DNA from: Streptomyces aidingensis
GTDB taxonomy: Bacteria > Actinomycetota > Actinomycetes > Streptomycetales > Streptomycetaceae
NCBI RefSeq assembly: GCF_900112355.1
Contig: NZ_FOLM01000023.1
Coordinates: 20,357-84,356, forward strand
DNA length: 64,000 nt
Direction: 5' to 3'
Of this stretch, positions 19,435-27,493 are shown in pieces. The position numbers were made by a program, and so were the translations under genes. Below the pieces are notes generated by a model that was not told the DNA's origin, did not search any database, and was given only the letters and a program-made list of their open reading frames with translations. Within the stretch, counting starts at the first letter, position 1, and the number at the start of each line of letters is the position of its first letter.

Positions 19435-19738
19435 CGAGTTCTCCTCCGGTCTCGCCGCGCAGCCCCGGCACGATCCGGCGGCCCGCGAGGGGAATCAGCT
19501 CCACCTCGGCCGGGATGCCCGGCTCGAAGCGGACGGCGGTGCCGGCCGGGACGGCCAGCCGCTTGCCGCGGGCCGCGGCACGGTCGAAGTCCAGGCCCGG
19601 ATTGGCCTCGGCGAAGTGGTAGTGGGAGCCCACCTGCACCGGGCGGTCGGCGGTGTTGCGCACGGTGAGGCGGGTGATCCCGGCGCCCTCGAAGAGGACC
19701 ACCGGGTCATCGGCGAACAGGATTTCTCCGGGAATCAC
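19427..19738 (-). CDS. ureB: Urease subunit beta
   Basis: 103 residues, standard length, starting MIPGEILFADDPVVLFEGA. It contains the conserved PVQVGSHYHFAEANPGLDFDR-type segment split across residues about 36-56. It forms the (UreABC)3 trimer with UreA and UreC. The C-terminal tail is short. It lies 17 bases downstream of ureA and overlaps ureC. Confidence 0.98.
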   Translation of the reverse strand: MIPGEILFADDPVVLFEGAGITRLTVRNTADRPVQVGSHYHFAEANPGLDFDRAAARGKRLAVPAGTAVRFEPGIPAEVELIPLAGRRIVPGLRGETGGELDA

Positions 19739-19755
19739 GGCGGCGGCCCTCCGGG

Positions 19756-20058
19756 CTAGCTGATCGGTTCATGGACGGTGACGAGCTTGGTGCCGTCCGG
19801 GAAGGTGGCCTCCACCTGGACGTCATGGATCATCTCGGGCACGCCCTCCATGACGTCGTCCCTGGTCAGCACCGCACGGCCGGAGACCATCAGCTCGGCC
19901 ACGGTGCGCCCGTCCCGGGCGCCCTCCAGCAGATGGGCGGTGATCAGGGCCACTGCCTCGGGGTGGTTCAGCCGCAGGCCGCGTGCCCGCCGCCGGGCGG
20001 CCACCTCCGCGGCCACATGGATGAGCAGCCGCTCCTGTTCGTGGGGGGTCAGATGCAC
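19756..20058 (-). CDS. ureA: Urease subunit gamma
   Basis: 100 residues from the GTG at 20058, the canonical UreA length and N-terminus (HLTPHEQERLLIHVAAEVA), with GAGG about six bases upstream. The motifs GLRLNHPEAVALI, GRTVAELM and VEATFPDGTKLVTVH(E/D)PI are intact. It is the first gene of the operon; a 5' leader of roughly 130 bases carries a candidate GlnR site. Confidence 0.98.
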   Translation of the reverse strand: MHLTPHEQERLLIHVAAEVAARRRARGLRLNHPEAVALITAHLLEGARDGRTVAELMVSGRAVLTRDDVMEGVPEMIHDVQVEATFPDGTKLVTVHEPIS

Positions 20059-20190
20059 CGTGCCACCTCGCCGTCTCCGTGTGTTGCCGTTGCCTCGTCG
20101 CCGGACGTGTCCGACATGCCGGAACACCCCGCGGGCCGGCCGCCGGCGCCACCGGGGCGTTACGGCGGAAGGCGCCAGGCCAGGGAGGGT

Positions 20191-20217
20191 AGTTCCATCT
20201 CGTTACAGGAGCGTTAC
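20191..20217 (-). promoter_or_regulatory. Candidate GlnR/PhoP-type operator upstream of ureA
   Basis: Read towards ureA: GTAAC (20217-20213), six bases, GTAAC (20206-20202), six bases, then GAACT (20195-20191). The 11-base periodicity matches the GlnR box layout gTnAc-n6-GaAAc-n6, in which half-sites recur every helical turn. Streptomyces GlnR is known to control urease genes. It lies about 135 bases before the ureA start codon and about 150 before asd on the other strand. Confidence 0.5.
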
Positions 20218-20362
20218 TTCCATTCAGAAGTATTCGGCCGCTGTGGTGTGATCCACGTCAAGGAAAGGATTGGCCCATCCGGCACCGGGCAGGGCACGCT
20301 AGGAGGTGCGGTCGGGACGACATCCGCACACAGCGACAGGTGAAGGACAGAGGTACCAGCGC

Positions 20363-21385
20363 ATGAAGATCGGGATCGTCGGGGCGACCGGCCAGGTCGG
20401 CACTGTGATGCGGGAGATTCTGGCCGAGCGGAAGTTCCCGGTCAGCCGGCTCCGGCTGTTCGCCTCGGCCCGCTCCGCCGGGCGCACCCTGCCCTGGCAG
20501 GACGGCGAGGTGACCGTCGAGGACGCGGCCACCGCCGACTGGTCCGGGCTGGACATCGTGCTGTTCTCGGCCGGCGGCGCCACCTCGCGGGCGCTGGCCG
20601 AGAAGGTCGCCGGAGCGGGCGCCGTGGTGATCGACAACTCCTCGGCCTGGCGGATGGACCCCGGGGTCCCGCTGGTGGTCTCCGAGGTGAACCCGCACGC
20701 CGTGGCCGACCGGCCCAAGGGCATCATCGCCAATCCGAACTGCACCACCATGGCGGCCATGCCGGTGCTCAGGCCGCTGCACCGGGAGGCCGGGCTGACC
20801 GCGCTGGTGGTCGCCACCTACCAGGCGGTGTCCGGCAGCGGTCTGGCCGGGGTGGACGAGCTGAACGCACAGGTGCGCGCCGCCGCGCCGCAGGACCCCA
20901 CCCGGCTCACCCGGGACGGCCAGGCACTGGACTTCCCGGCACCGGGCACCTATGTGCGCCCGATCGCCTTCAATGTGCTGCCGATGGCCGGCTCGATCGT
21001 CGACGACGGGCTCGGCGAGACGGACGAGGAGCACAAGCTGCGCAACGAGAGCCGCAAGATCCTGGAGATCCCCGGCCTGGCGGTCTCCGGCACCTGCGTC
21101 CGGGTCCCGGTCTTCACCGGGCACTCGCTCCAGGTCAACGCCCGCTTCGAGCGGCCGGTCAGCCCGCAGCGGGCGGCCGAGCTGCTGGCCGAGGCGCCCG
21201 GCGTGCAGCTCTCCGACATCCCGACCCCGCTCCAGGCGGCCGGCCGGGACGCCAGCTATGTCGGCCGCATCCGCCGCGACGAGACCGTGGAGCACGGGCT
21301 GGCGATGTTCATCTCCAACGACAATCTGCGCAAGGGGGCCGCGCTGAACGCGGTGCAGATCGCGGAGCTGGTCGCCGCCGGGTGA
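20363..21385 (+). CDS. asd: Aspartate-semialdehyde dehydrogenase
   Basis: 340 residues from the ATG at 20363 with AGAGG upstream. It makes aspartate semialdehyde from aspartyl phosphate with NADPH, the branch point to lysine/diaminopimelate, threonine and methionine. N-terminal GATGQVG nucleotide loop (7-13), the catalytic Cys127 in NPNCTTM, and His254 in TGHS as acid/base are present. No aspartokinase gene lies upstream, unlike the lysC-asd pairs of many actinobacteria, so this may be the second, stand-alone asd copy (inference). Divergent from ureA. Confidence 0.96.
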   Translation: MKIGIVGATGQVGTVMREILAERKFPVSRLRLFASARSAGRTLPWQDGEVTVEDAATADWSGLDIVLFSAGGATSRALAEKVAGAGAVVIDNSSAWRMDPGVPLVVSEVNPHAVADRPKGIIANPNCTTMAAMPVLRPLHREAGLTALVVATYQAVSGSGLAGVDELNAQVRAAAPQDPTRLTRDGQALDFPAPGTYVRPIAFNVLPMAGSIVDDGLGETDEEHKLRNESRKILEIPGLAVSGTCVRVPVFTGHSLQVNARFERPVSPQRAAELLAEAPGVQLSDIPTPLQAAGRDASYVGRIRRDETVEHGLAMFISNDNLRKGAALNAVQIAELVAAG

Positions 21386-21407
21386 GGCCGGGCGGCCGGG
21401 GGCGTCA

Positions 21408-21429
21408 CCCGGGCGCCGCAGCGCCCGGG
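21408..21429 (+). terminator. Hairpin terminator after asd
   Basis: CCCGGGCGC (21408-21416) pairs with GCGCCCGGG (21421-21429) over a CGCA loop, 22 bases past the asd stop. The region from here to 21676 (about 250 bases) holds the sepF promoter, including an AT-richer patch at 21530-21600; no gene is visible in it. Confidence 0.7.
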
Positions 21430-21676
21430 CCCCCGTCACCCTCCCGGCAGCAGCCGGGGAAACTCACTCTCCGTCAACCGGCCACAGCGCCAACTCCCCT
21501 GACCGGGCGCCATCCAGCGGCCCGCCGAATGCACCAGAACCGTCACAGAAAACCGTTTCTGCGGCCAACCACTTGGCGCATTCTCTGCTCCATGCACGAC
21601 GATAGGGGGGCGGGTGTCACCGTGTTCCACAACGACGGGAAGGCGGGGGTCCCCGCGCATCGGGAAGGAGGCGTCC

Positions 21677-22117
21677 ATGGGTTCGGTTCGCAGGGCGAGT
21701 GCGTGGCTGGGACTGGTCGACGACCGCGAGCGCTACTACGACGACGACTACGCCGAGGGCCCGGAGCCCGGTGACAGCGCCCCCGCCGCCTGGACCACCG
21801 ATCCCCGCCTGCGGGTGGCCGCCGAGGCCGCGCAGGAGCGCGGGCGCCGGATCGCCACCGTGACGCCGCAGGGCTTCCGGGACGCCCGCCGGATCGGGGA
21901 ACTCTTCCGGGACGGGGTGCCCGTCGTCATCAACCTCACCACCCTGGAATCGGCGGACGCCAAGCGGGTGGTGGACTTCGCCGCCGGGCTGATCTTCGGT
22001 CTGCGCGGCTCCATCGAGCGCGTCGCCAACCGCGTCTTCCTGCTCACCCCCGCCAAGTACGAGGTGGTCAGCACCGACGGCCGCCGCCCCGACGGCGGCT
22101 TCTTCAACCAGAGCTGA
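21677..22117 (+). CDS. SepF-like cell division protein
   Basis: 146 residues from the ATG at 21677, with AAGGAGG upstream. Layout matches SepF: an N-terminal amphipathic membrane-targeting helix (GSVRRASAWLGLVDD), an acidic linker with DDDYAEG, and a C-terminal SepF domain (VTPQGFRDARRIGELFRDG, VVINLTTLESADAKRVVDFAAG, RVFLLTPAKYEV). SepF bundles FtsZ and tethers it to the membrane. It is not in the dcw cluster, so it is probably one of the extra SepF paralogues of Streptomyces rather than SepF next to ftsZ/ylmD/ylmE. Its stop codon lies in a hairpin shared with the convergent gcdH gene. Confidence 0.93.
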   Translation: MGSVRRASAWLGLVDDRERYYDDDYAEGPEPGDSAPAAWTTDPRLRVAAEAAQERGRRIATVTPQGFRDARRIGELFRDGVPVVINLTTLESADAKRVVDFAAGLIFGLRGSIERVANRVFLLTPAKYEVVSTDGRRPDGGFFNQS

Positions 22118-22137
22118 CCCGGCCGCCGGCCGGGTCA
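22115..22137. terminator. Hairpin embedding both convergent stop codons
   Basis: TGACCCGGCC (22115-22124) pairs with GGCCGGGTCA (22128-22137) over a GCC loop. The first TGA is the sepF stop; the last TCA is the gcdH stop on the other strand. The two genes are thus 17 bases apart and share one perfectly symmetric terminator-like stem. Confidence 0.75.
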
Positions 22138-23325
22138 GCCGCGGAAGGCGTCCAGCCCGGTCAGGGCCTTGCCCAGCACGAGCTGGTGCATCTCGGAGGT
22201 GCCCTCGTAGGTGAGCACCGACTCCAGATTGGTGGCGTGCCGCATCACCGGATACTCCAGGGAGATGCCGTTGGCGCCCAGCACGGTGCGGGCCGTGCGG
22301 CAGATCTCCAGCGCCTCGCGGACATTGTTCAGCTTGCCGAAACTCACCTGCTCCGGCCGCAGTTTCCCGGCGTCCAGCCGCCGCCCGAGGTGGTGCGCCA
22401 GCAGCATCCCCTTGTGCAGCTCCACCGCCATGTCGGCCAGTTTGGCCTGGGTGAGCTGGAAGGCGCCGATGGGCCGCCCGAACTGCTCACGGGTGCGCGC
22501 ATAGTCCAGCGCCGCCCGGAAGCAGCTGCGGGCCGCTCCCATGGCGCCCCAGACAATGCCGTAGCGGGCGTGGCCGAGGCAGGCCAGCGGGGCGCCCAGG
22601 CCGCGCGCCCCGGGCAGCAGGGCGCCGGCCGGCAGCCGCACCTCGTCCAGCACCAGCTCGCTGGTGACCGAGGCGCGCAGGGACCACTTGTGCCGGATCT
22701 CCGGGGCGCTGAAGCCGGGGCTGTCGGTGGGCACGGCGAAGCCGCGGATGCCCTCCTCGGTGCGGGCCCAGACCACCGCCACGCCGGCCACCGAGCCGTT
22801 GGTGATCCACATCTTGCGGCCGCTGAGCACCCAGTCGCCGCCGTCGCGGCGGGCCGAGGTGCGCATGGCGCCGGGGTCGGAGCCGTGGTCCGGCTCGGTC
22901 AGCCCGAAGCAGCCGATCACCTCGCCGGACGCCATCCGCGGCAGCCACTCGCGTCTGAGCTCCTCCGAACCGAAGCGGTGCAGCGCGTACATGGCCAGCG
23001 AGCCCTGCACCGAGACCAGGGAGCGGATGCCGGAGTCGGCGGCCTCCAGCTCCAGGCAGGCCAGGCCGTACTGGAGCGCGGAGGCGCCGGCGCAGCCGTA
23101 GCCCTCCAGCGTCATGCCCAGGGCGCCCAGCGCGCCCAGCTCCCGGGCCAGCTCCCGGACGGCGGGCAGCTCGCCGCGCTCGTACCAGCCGGCGATCTCC
23201 GGCAGCACCCGGTCCGCGGCCCAGCTGCGCACGGTCTCCCGCACCGCGAGATCCTCGGGCGCGAGCAGGTCGTCGATCCCGAGCGGGTCGGCGGGATCGA
23301 AGGGGGGCAGGGGCTCTGCGGCCAT
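22135..23325 (-). CDS. Acyl-CoA dehydrogenase, glutaryl-CoA dehydrogenase type
   Basis: 396 residues, full length. FAD enzyme of the acyl-CoA dehydrogenase fold. The segment ADSGIRSLVSVQGSLAM near 95-112 matches glutaryl-CoA dehydrogenases, in which the Arg binds the substrate carboxylate. FGLTEPDHGSDPG and KMWITNGSVA are the FAD/substrate signatures, and the catalytic base is Glu374 in YEGTSE. Expected reaction: oxidative decarboxylation of glutaryl-CoA to crotonyl-CoA in lysine/tryptophan degradation; a branched or other acyl-CoA remains possible. Single gene, no electron-transfer partner nearby. Confidence 0.9.
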   Translation of the reverse strand: MAAEPLPPFDPADPLGIDDLLAPEDLAVRETVRSWAADRVLPEIAGWYERGELPAVRELARELGALGALGMTLEGYGCAGASALQYGLACLELEAADSGIRSLVSVQGSLAMYALHRFGSEELRREWLPRMASGEVIGCFGLTEPDHGSDPGAMRTSARRDGGDWVLSGRKMWITNGSVAGVAVVWARTEEGIRGFAVPTDSPGFSAPEIRHKWSLRASVTSELVLDEVRLPAGALLPGARGLGAPLACLGHARYGIVWGAMGAARSCFRAALDYARTREQFGRPIGAFQLTQAKLADMAVELHKGMLLAHHLGRRLDAGKLRPEQVSFGKLNNVREALEICRTARTVLGANGISLEYPVMRHATNLESVLTYEGTSEMHQLVLGKALTGLDAFRG

Positions 23326-23557
23326 CGTTACGCCTCCGGTGCGAGGAAGTCCCGGTCAGGGGCCGAAGCCCCGCCAGACGCTACGGGCCGGTAACCCCGC
23401 CCGGCAAGCATCCCCTCCCGCGCTGTGGCCTCCCCCACCCCGGGCCCCGCACGCCGCGGCACCCGCACACCCCCCACTCGCGCGCCCCCAGTCGCGGGCC
23501 CCCGGTCGCGGGCCCGCGCTCCGTCCCGGCCCGCGGCGCGCCCGGTGCCGGGCGGCC

Positions 23558-25195
23558 TCAGCGGTCGGCGGGGGGCGGCGGGGTGCCCAGATCGCGCGGC
23601 AGGCGGAGCGCGGCCACCGCGCCGGCGAGCAGCAGCAGCGCGCTGACCACCAGCACGCTGTGGGTACCGCTGACGAACGCGTGCCGGGCGGTCAGCCGCA
23701 GCGCCTCACCGGCCTCGCCCCCCACCTGGTCGGCCACCGCGTACGCCTCGGCCAGGGAGTGCCGCGCGGCGGCCAGATCGGCCTCCGCCAGGCCCGCGAC
23801 CCGGCCCACCCCGGGCCCGTAGACGGCGTTCATGATGCTGCCCAGCAGCGCGATGCCCAGCCCGGCCCCGAACTGGTAGGCCGTCTCGCCGATCGCCGCC
23901 GCCTCCCCGGCCTGCGCGGCCGGGGCATCGCTGAGCATCGACTCATAGGCGCCGAACAGCGTGGTCTCCAGCCCGAAGCCGAGCATCACGAAGGCGGCGG
24001 TCAGCAGTCCCGGCCGGTCCTGCTCGCCCAGTCCGAGCAGGGCCAGCACGGCCACCGCGGTGAGCAGGAAGCCGAGCGACACCATGGTGCGCGGGCCCAT
24101 CAGGGTGAGCATCCGGGAGCCGGCCAGACCGGCGGCGACGGCCGCCACGCTCAGCGGCAGCAGCCGCAGCCCGGTCTGCAGCGGGCTGAGCCCGAAGACG
24201 AGCTGGAGGTACTGGGCGGCGACCAGCGCGAGCCCGACCAGCGCCAGCACGGTGAGCACGATGCAGCCGACCGCGGTGCCGAAGGCCGCCCGGCGGAACG
24301 CCGAGAGATCCAGCAGCGGGCAGTGCCGCCGCCGCTGGCGGCGGACGAACACGGTCAGCAGGGCCGCGCCCAGACCGGCCAGCAGCAGCGTGCCCGGCGA
24401 GAAGAGGTCCCCGCCGCCCGCCCGCTTCACGGCCAGGATCACGCCGAACAGCCCGCCGGCGGCCAGCACCGCCCCCAGCACGTCCCAGGGCCCGGTGCCG
24501 TCCCCGGTGCACTCCGGCAGCAGCCAGCGGCCCACCGGCAGGCAGACGGCCATCAGCGGGATGTTGATCAGAAAGACCGAGCCCCACCAGAAGTGTTCCA
24601 GCAGCACCCCGCCGACCAGCGGACCGAGCGCCGCCCCCACCGCCGCCACGGCGCTCCACACACCGATCGCCAGCGCGCGCTCCCGCCGGTCCGGGAAGAC
24701 GTGCCGCAGCAGCGAGAGCGTGGCCGGCATGATCATGGCCCCGCCGACGCCCAGCAGCGCCCGGGCGGCGATCAGCACTTCCGGCGAACCGGCCAGCGCG
24801 GCCAGCGCGGAGGCGCCGCCGAAGCAGCCGTATCCGAGCAGCAGCACCCGGCGGCGGCCCACCCGGTCCCCCAGGGTGCCGAACAGGATCAGCAGCGAGG
24901 CGCAGACCAGCGGGTAGATGTCCACGATCCACAGCAGCGCGATGGGACCGGGCCGCAGATCCGCGGTGACCGCGGGCACCGCCACATGGAGCACGGTGGC
25001 GTCGACGGCGACCAGCAGCAGGCTGGCGCAGAGCACGGCCAGCACCGCCCAGCGGTTGCGCGCGCCGCGCGGCCCGGGACCGCCCCGGACGGCACCGCCG
25101 GCCGGGCGGGGAGCGGCGGTGCCGGGGATCGCTGCGTGCCGGGCGACATCGCCTTGGACCGTTGCTGATCCGGGCGTGGTCGTGGATCCCGGCAT
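23558..25195 (-). CDS. MFS multidrug exporter, DHA2 (14-TM, EmrB/QacA-like)
   Basis: 545 residues from the ATG at 25195, with GGAGG seven bases upstream. About 14 hydrophobic segments. After a 40-residue soluble lead come the DHA2 markers VDATVLHVAVPAV (motif D1, acidic residue in TM1), the loop GDRVGRRRVLLLGY (motif A) and VGGAMIMPATLSLLRHVFPD...ALGPLVGGVLLEH (motif C, antiporter). It probably exports cationic drugs or metabolites by proton antiport. No adjacent TetR or MarR regulator is present. Confidence 0.93.
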   Translation of the reverse strand: MPGSTTTPGSATVQGDVARHAAIPGTAAPRPAGGAVRGGPGPRGARNRWAVLAVLCASLLLVAVDATVLHVAVPAVTADLRPGPIALLWIVDIYPLVCASLLILFGTLGDRVGRRRVLLLGYGCFGGASALAALAGSPEVLIAARALLGVGGAMIMPATLSLLRHVFPDRRERALAIGVWSAVAAVGAALGPLVGGVLLEHFWWGSVFLINIPLMAVCLPVGRWLLPECTGDGTGPWDVLGAVLAAGGLFGVILAVKRAGGGDLFSPGTLLLAGLGAALLTVFVRRQRRRHCPLLDLSAFRRAAFGTAVGCIVLTVLALVGLALVAAQYLQLVFGLSPLQTGLRLLPLSVAAVAAGLAGSRMLTLMGPRTMVSLGFLLTAVAVLALLGLGEQDRPGLLTAAFVMLGFGLETTLFGAYESMLSDAPAAQAGEAAAIGETAYQFGAGLGIALLGSIMNAVYGPGVGRVAGLAEADLAAARHSLAEAYAVADQVGGEAGEALRLTARHAFVSGTHSVLVVSALLLLAGAVAALRLPRDLGTPPPPADR

Positions 25196-25715
25196 CTGCG
25201 CACCTCCCTCGATGGCCTCCCGGCCCGACCGGCACCGACTGATCTGGCCGCGCCGTTCCGGCCGTGACGAACGGGGGACCGCCCGGTGGGGAGCCGGAGC
25301 GGGACCGCGCACGGGGACGGTGCGGGGCAGATGGTCAGCTAGCGTACGTCAGCCGCCGGGAGGGCCGTGCACACACCGTTCCGGCGGGGGGCGGGTGCAC
25401 CGCCCGCCCGGTGTCCGCACCGACGTGGCCGGCCGGCCCGGCGGTTGCGGGGCGTACGGCCCGGCACGCGTCCGTGGCATTCCCGTACCGCCGCCGTGAC
25501 CGGATCCGGGACCGGTTCCCGGCGGCCCGCCGAAATGTGCCGGCCCGGACGTCGGCGGCCATTGATTCAGTCATGAACAAGGTGAATCATCCACCGCGGG
25601 CATTCGGCAAAACCAGGGGATCGACGTCCCGATTCCGATAGCGAAGACATCACATAGGGATCACGAAGACCGGCGCGAGACGGAACCCCGCCATCACCGG
25701 CTGTAATGTTGAGGA
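25196..25715. other. 520-bp intergenic region without a gene
   Basis: Lies between the divergent starts of the MFS gene and the PAP2 gene. Several short frames cross it but none has both a ribosome site and codon bias. The part at 25570-25710 is the most AT-rich stretch nearby and probably carries the PAP2 promoter. No clear -35/-10 pair, repeat or tRNA was found. Confidence 0.5.
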
Positions 25716-26708
25716 GTGCCTATCGACCGTCTCTTTGCCCGACTGGAGCAGGAGCCGCAGCGCCCGGACGCCGCGATTCCGCGCATGAGCCGTACGCGAA
25801 GGTCGATCCTGGGTGCCACCCTGGCCTTCTACGCGCTGATCGTGTACGCGGTGCTGAGCACCTCGTGGCTGGTCAGGCTGGACTGGCAGGTGATGCTCTT
25901 CCGGCCCTACAAGCAGTGGCCCGGGCTGCACGCCTTCCTGGACTACTTCGTGGTGCTGGGCCAGCGCGGCCCCACGGCGGTGCTGATCGCCGCCTGGCTG
26001 GGCTGGCGGTCCTGGCGGCAGCGCACCCTGCGCCCACTGCTGGTGATGGCCGCCGCGCTGCTGCTGCTCAATGTCAGCGTGGGGGCGGCCAAGCTCGGCA
26101 TGGCCCGCGAGGGCCCGCACTACGCCAACGTCATAGGCTCCAACGAGATGTTCCTGACCGGGGACATATTTCCCTCGGGGCACACCGCCAACGCGGTCGT
26201 GACCTGGGGAATCCTGGCGTATCTGGCCACCACCTCGCGGGCCCGGCGGATCCTGTCGGTGACCGCCGCGGTGTTCGCGCTCGGGGTCGGCACCACCACG
26301 GTCTACCTGGGCACCCACTGGGTGACCGATGTGCTGCTCGGCTGGGCCGCGGGGCTGGCGGTGCTGCTGGCCATGCCGTGGTTCGAGCCGATCGTCGCCT
26401 GGGCCGAGTGGCGGCTGCTGACCACCCGGGACGCGCTGCGCGCGGGCTACCGGACGTTCCGGGCGTATGCGCCGGAGGCGCTCCACCCGCACGCCGCCGG
26501 GCAGGGGCTGCACGGGGTGCGGGCCGGGGAGCCGGCCGCCCCGCCCCGGCATCCGGAGCCGCAGCCGGCCGGAGCGGCGCGGGGCGTGCCACAGCTCACC
26601 GGGGAACTGCGGCCCTGGCATCCGGCGGCCCGCCCACAGGGCGGCCACCAGGGCAGTCCGGCCGGGTACGGCGAGCAGCCGGCGGGCCGTCCGGTCGGCA
26701 GCCACTGA
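25716..26708 (+). CDS. Membrane PAP2-superfamily phosphatase, variant active site
   Basis: 330 residues with about six membrane segments and a soluble, His/Pro/Gly-rich tail from about residue 255. The PAP2 motif 2 is intact (FPSGHTAN, His nucleophile partner). Motif 1 reads KLGMAREGP, and motif 3 TTTVYLGTHWVTD, where canonical KX6RP and SRX5HX3D have Arg. The catalytic His and Asp of motif 3 are kept. I recall an actinobacterial subfamily with this pattern. Likely substrates are phosphatidic acid or polyprenyl phosphates. The start is unsure: GTG at 25716 has GAGGA almost touching it; ATG at 25785 lacks a ribosome site. Confidence 0.85.
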   Translation: MPIDRLFARLEQEPQRPDAAIPRMSRTRRSILGATLAFYALIVYAVLSTSWLVRLDWQVMLFRPYKQWPGLHAFLDYFVVLGQRGPTAVLIAAWLGWRSWRQRTLRPLLVMAAALLLLNVSVGAAKLGMAREGPHYANVIGSNEMFLTGDIFPSGHTANAVVTWGILAYLATTSRARRILSVTAAVFALGVGTTTVYLGTHWVTDVLLGWAAGLAVLLAMPWFEPIVAWAEWRLLTTRDALRAGYRTFRAYAPEALHPHAAGQGLHGVRAGEPAAPPRHPEPQPAGAARGVPQLTGELRPWHPAARPQGGHQGSPAGYGEQPAGRPVGSH

Positions 26709-26766
26709 GCGCGCCGCGGCACGGGTCCCGGGCCATGGCGGCCCGGGCCGCCCGGCGGCCCGTGGC

Positions 26767-26982
26767 TCAGCCCTGCCAGCAGCGCACCACCCGGTCGTCC
26801 CGCACCGCGAGGTTGAGGCGGCCGGCGCGGTACTCCATGGTGATGACCGCGTCCGGCGGCACCACCCGTACCGTGGTCCAGCCGCGGTCCCGGGCCCGCT
26901 GCTCGGCAGCGTGCGCGGGCAGGCCCAGATAGCCGTCTGTCTCGTCGCGGGGCAGACCCGCCCCGCCGGGTTCCGGTGACAT
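26767..26982 (-). CDS. I78-family peptidase inhibitor-like small protein
   Basis: 71 residues starting MSPEPGGAGLPRDETDG, preceded by GGTGGG. The body HAAEQRARDRGWTTVRVVPP...TMEYRAGRLNLAVRDDRVVRCWQG has the I78 (potato-inhibitor-like) layout: helix, a VRVV strand, the TxxYRxxRLN block, and a C-terminal CxG. There is no signal peptide, so the role as secreted inhibitor of subtilisin-type proteases is uncertain; in other actinobacteria cytosolic members exist with unknown targets. A longer in-frame extension upstream is not supported by codon bias. Confidence 0.75.
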   Translation of the reverse strand: MSPEPGGAGLPRDETDGYLGLPAHAAEQRARDRGWTTVRVVPPDAVITMEYRAGRLNLAVRDDRVVRCWQG

Positions 26983-27493
26983 GCCGCCCACCGTACGGGG
27001 TGGCGCGGACACCCGGAAGTTCCGGCCCGGTCCTTGCCCTGTCACCATTCCGTCACGGAACGCCCGGCGTGCGGCCCCGTTCGGCAACGATGTTCCGTAG
27101 CCCATTCGGACGTGGCGGTAATTCACATTTCCCGCCGCCCGGCCGCCGCCGGACCGCCGCCGAAAAAGTTCCGGCAATATGACGGTCGCGAGCGGATGGG
27201 AGCGGCGGTCCCGGCCGCAACTCCCATTGCCCCGGCGTTCCCGCGTGTTCCCCCGCTCACCGGCGGAATTACCCACGGTGTCCGCCGGAGGCCACTTCCG
27301 TGCCCGGCCGCCCCGCGGCCACGGGCAGTACGGCCCCGGCGCCCCGGCCCGGGCGCGACACCGCGGCGCGCCTCTGCGGCGTGCGCCCGGGGGATGCCGC
27401 GCGCGCCGTAAGGCCGTGACAAAAGCCGCCGCCCGCCGTTGGACACGTCGCAGCCTCATCAGGCGGCGGAGATTCCGATTCCGAGGAGCGTCT
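26983..27493. other. 511-bp intergenic region without a convincing gene
   Basis: Between the divergent I78 gene and the unknown gene at 27494. It holds a hairpin, CCGGCGGA (27260-27267) with TCCGCCGG (27281-27288), and an AT-richer patch at 27110-27190. Long frames crossing it on both strands have unbiased codon use and look fortuitous. Confidence 0.45.

Noticed and set aside
16831..19668. 945-codon plus-strand open frame across ureC and ureF
   Set aside because: It spans several real genes on the other strand with unmistakable urease motifs; no family resemblance of its own.
23114..25168. 684-codon plus-strand open frame across the MFS gene
   Set aside because: Gln/Arg/His-rich shadow of a 14-helix transporter on the minus strand.
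25264..25641. Plus-strand open frame in the 520-bp gap
   Set aside because: No ribosome site at the start, composition of an untranslated leader, no conserved segment.
27123..27446. Possible small gene on the minus strand in the 511-bp gap
   Set aside because: Arg/Gly-rich composition, no ribosome site and no third-position bias.
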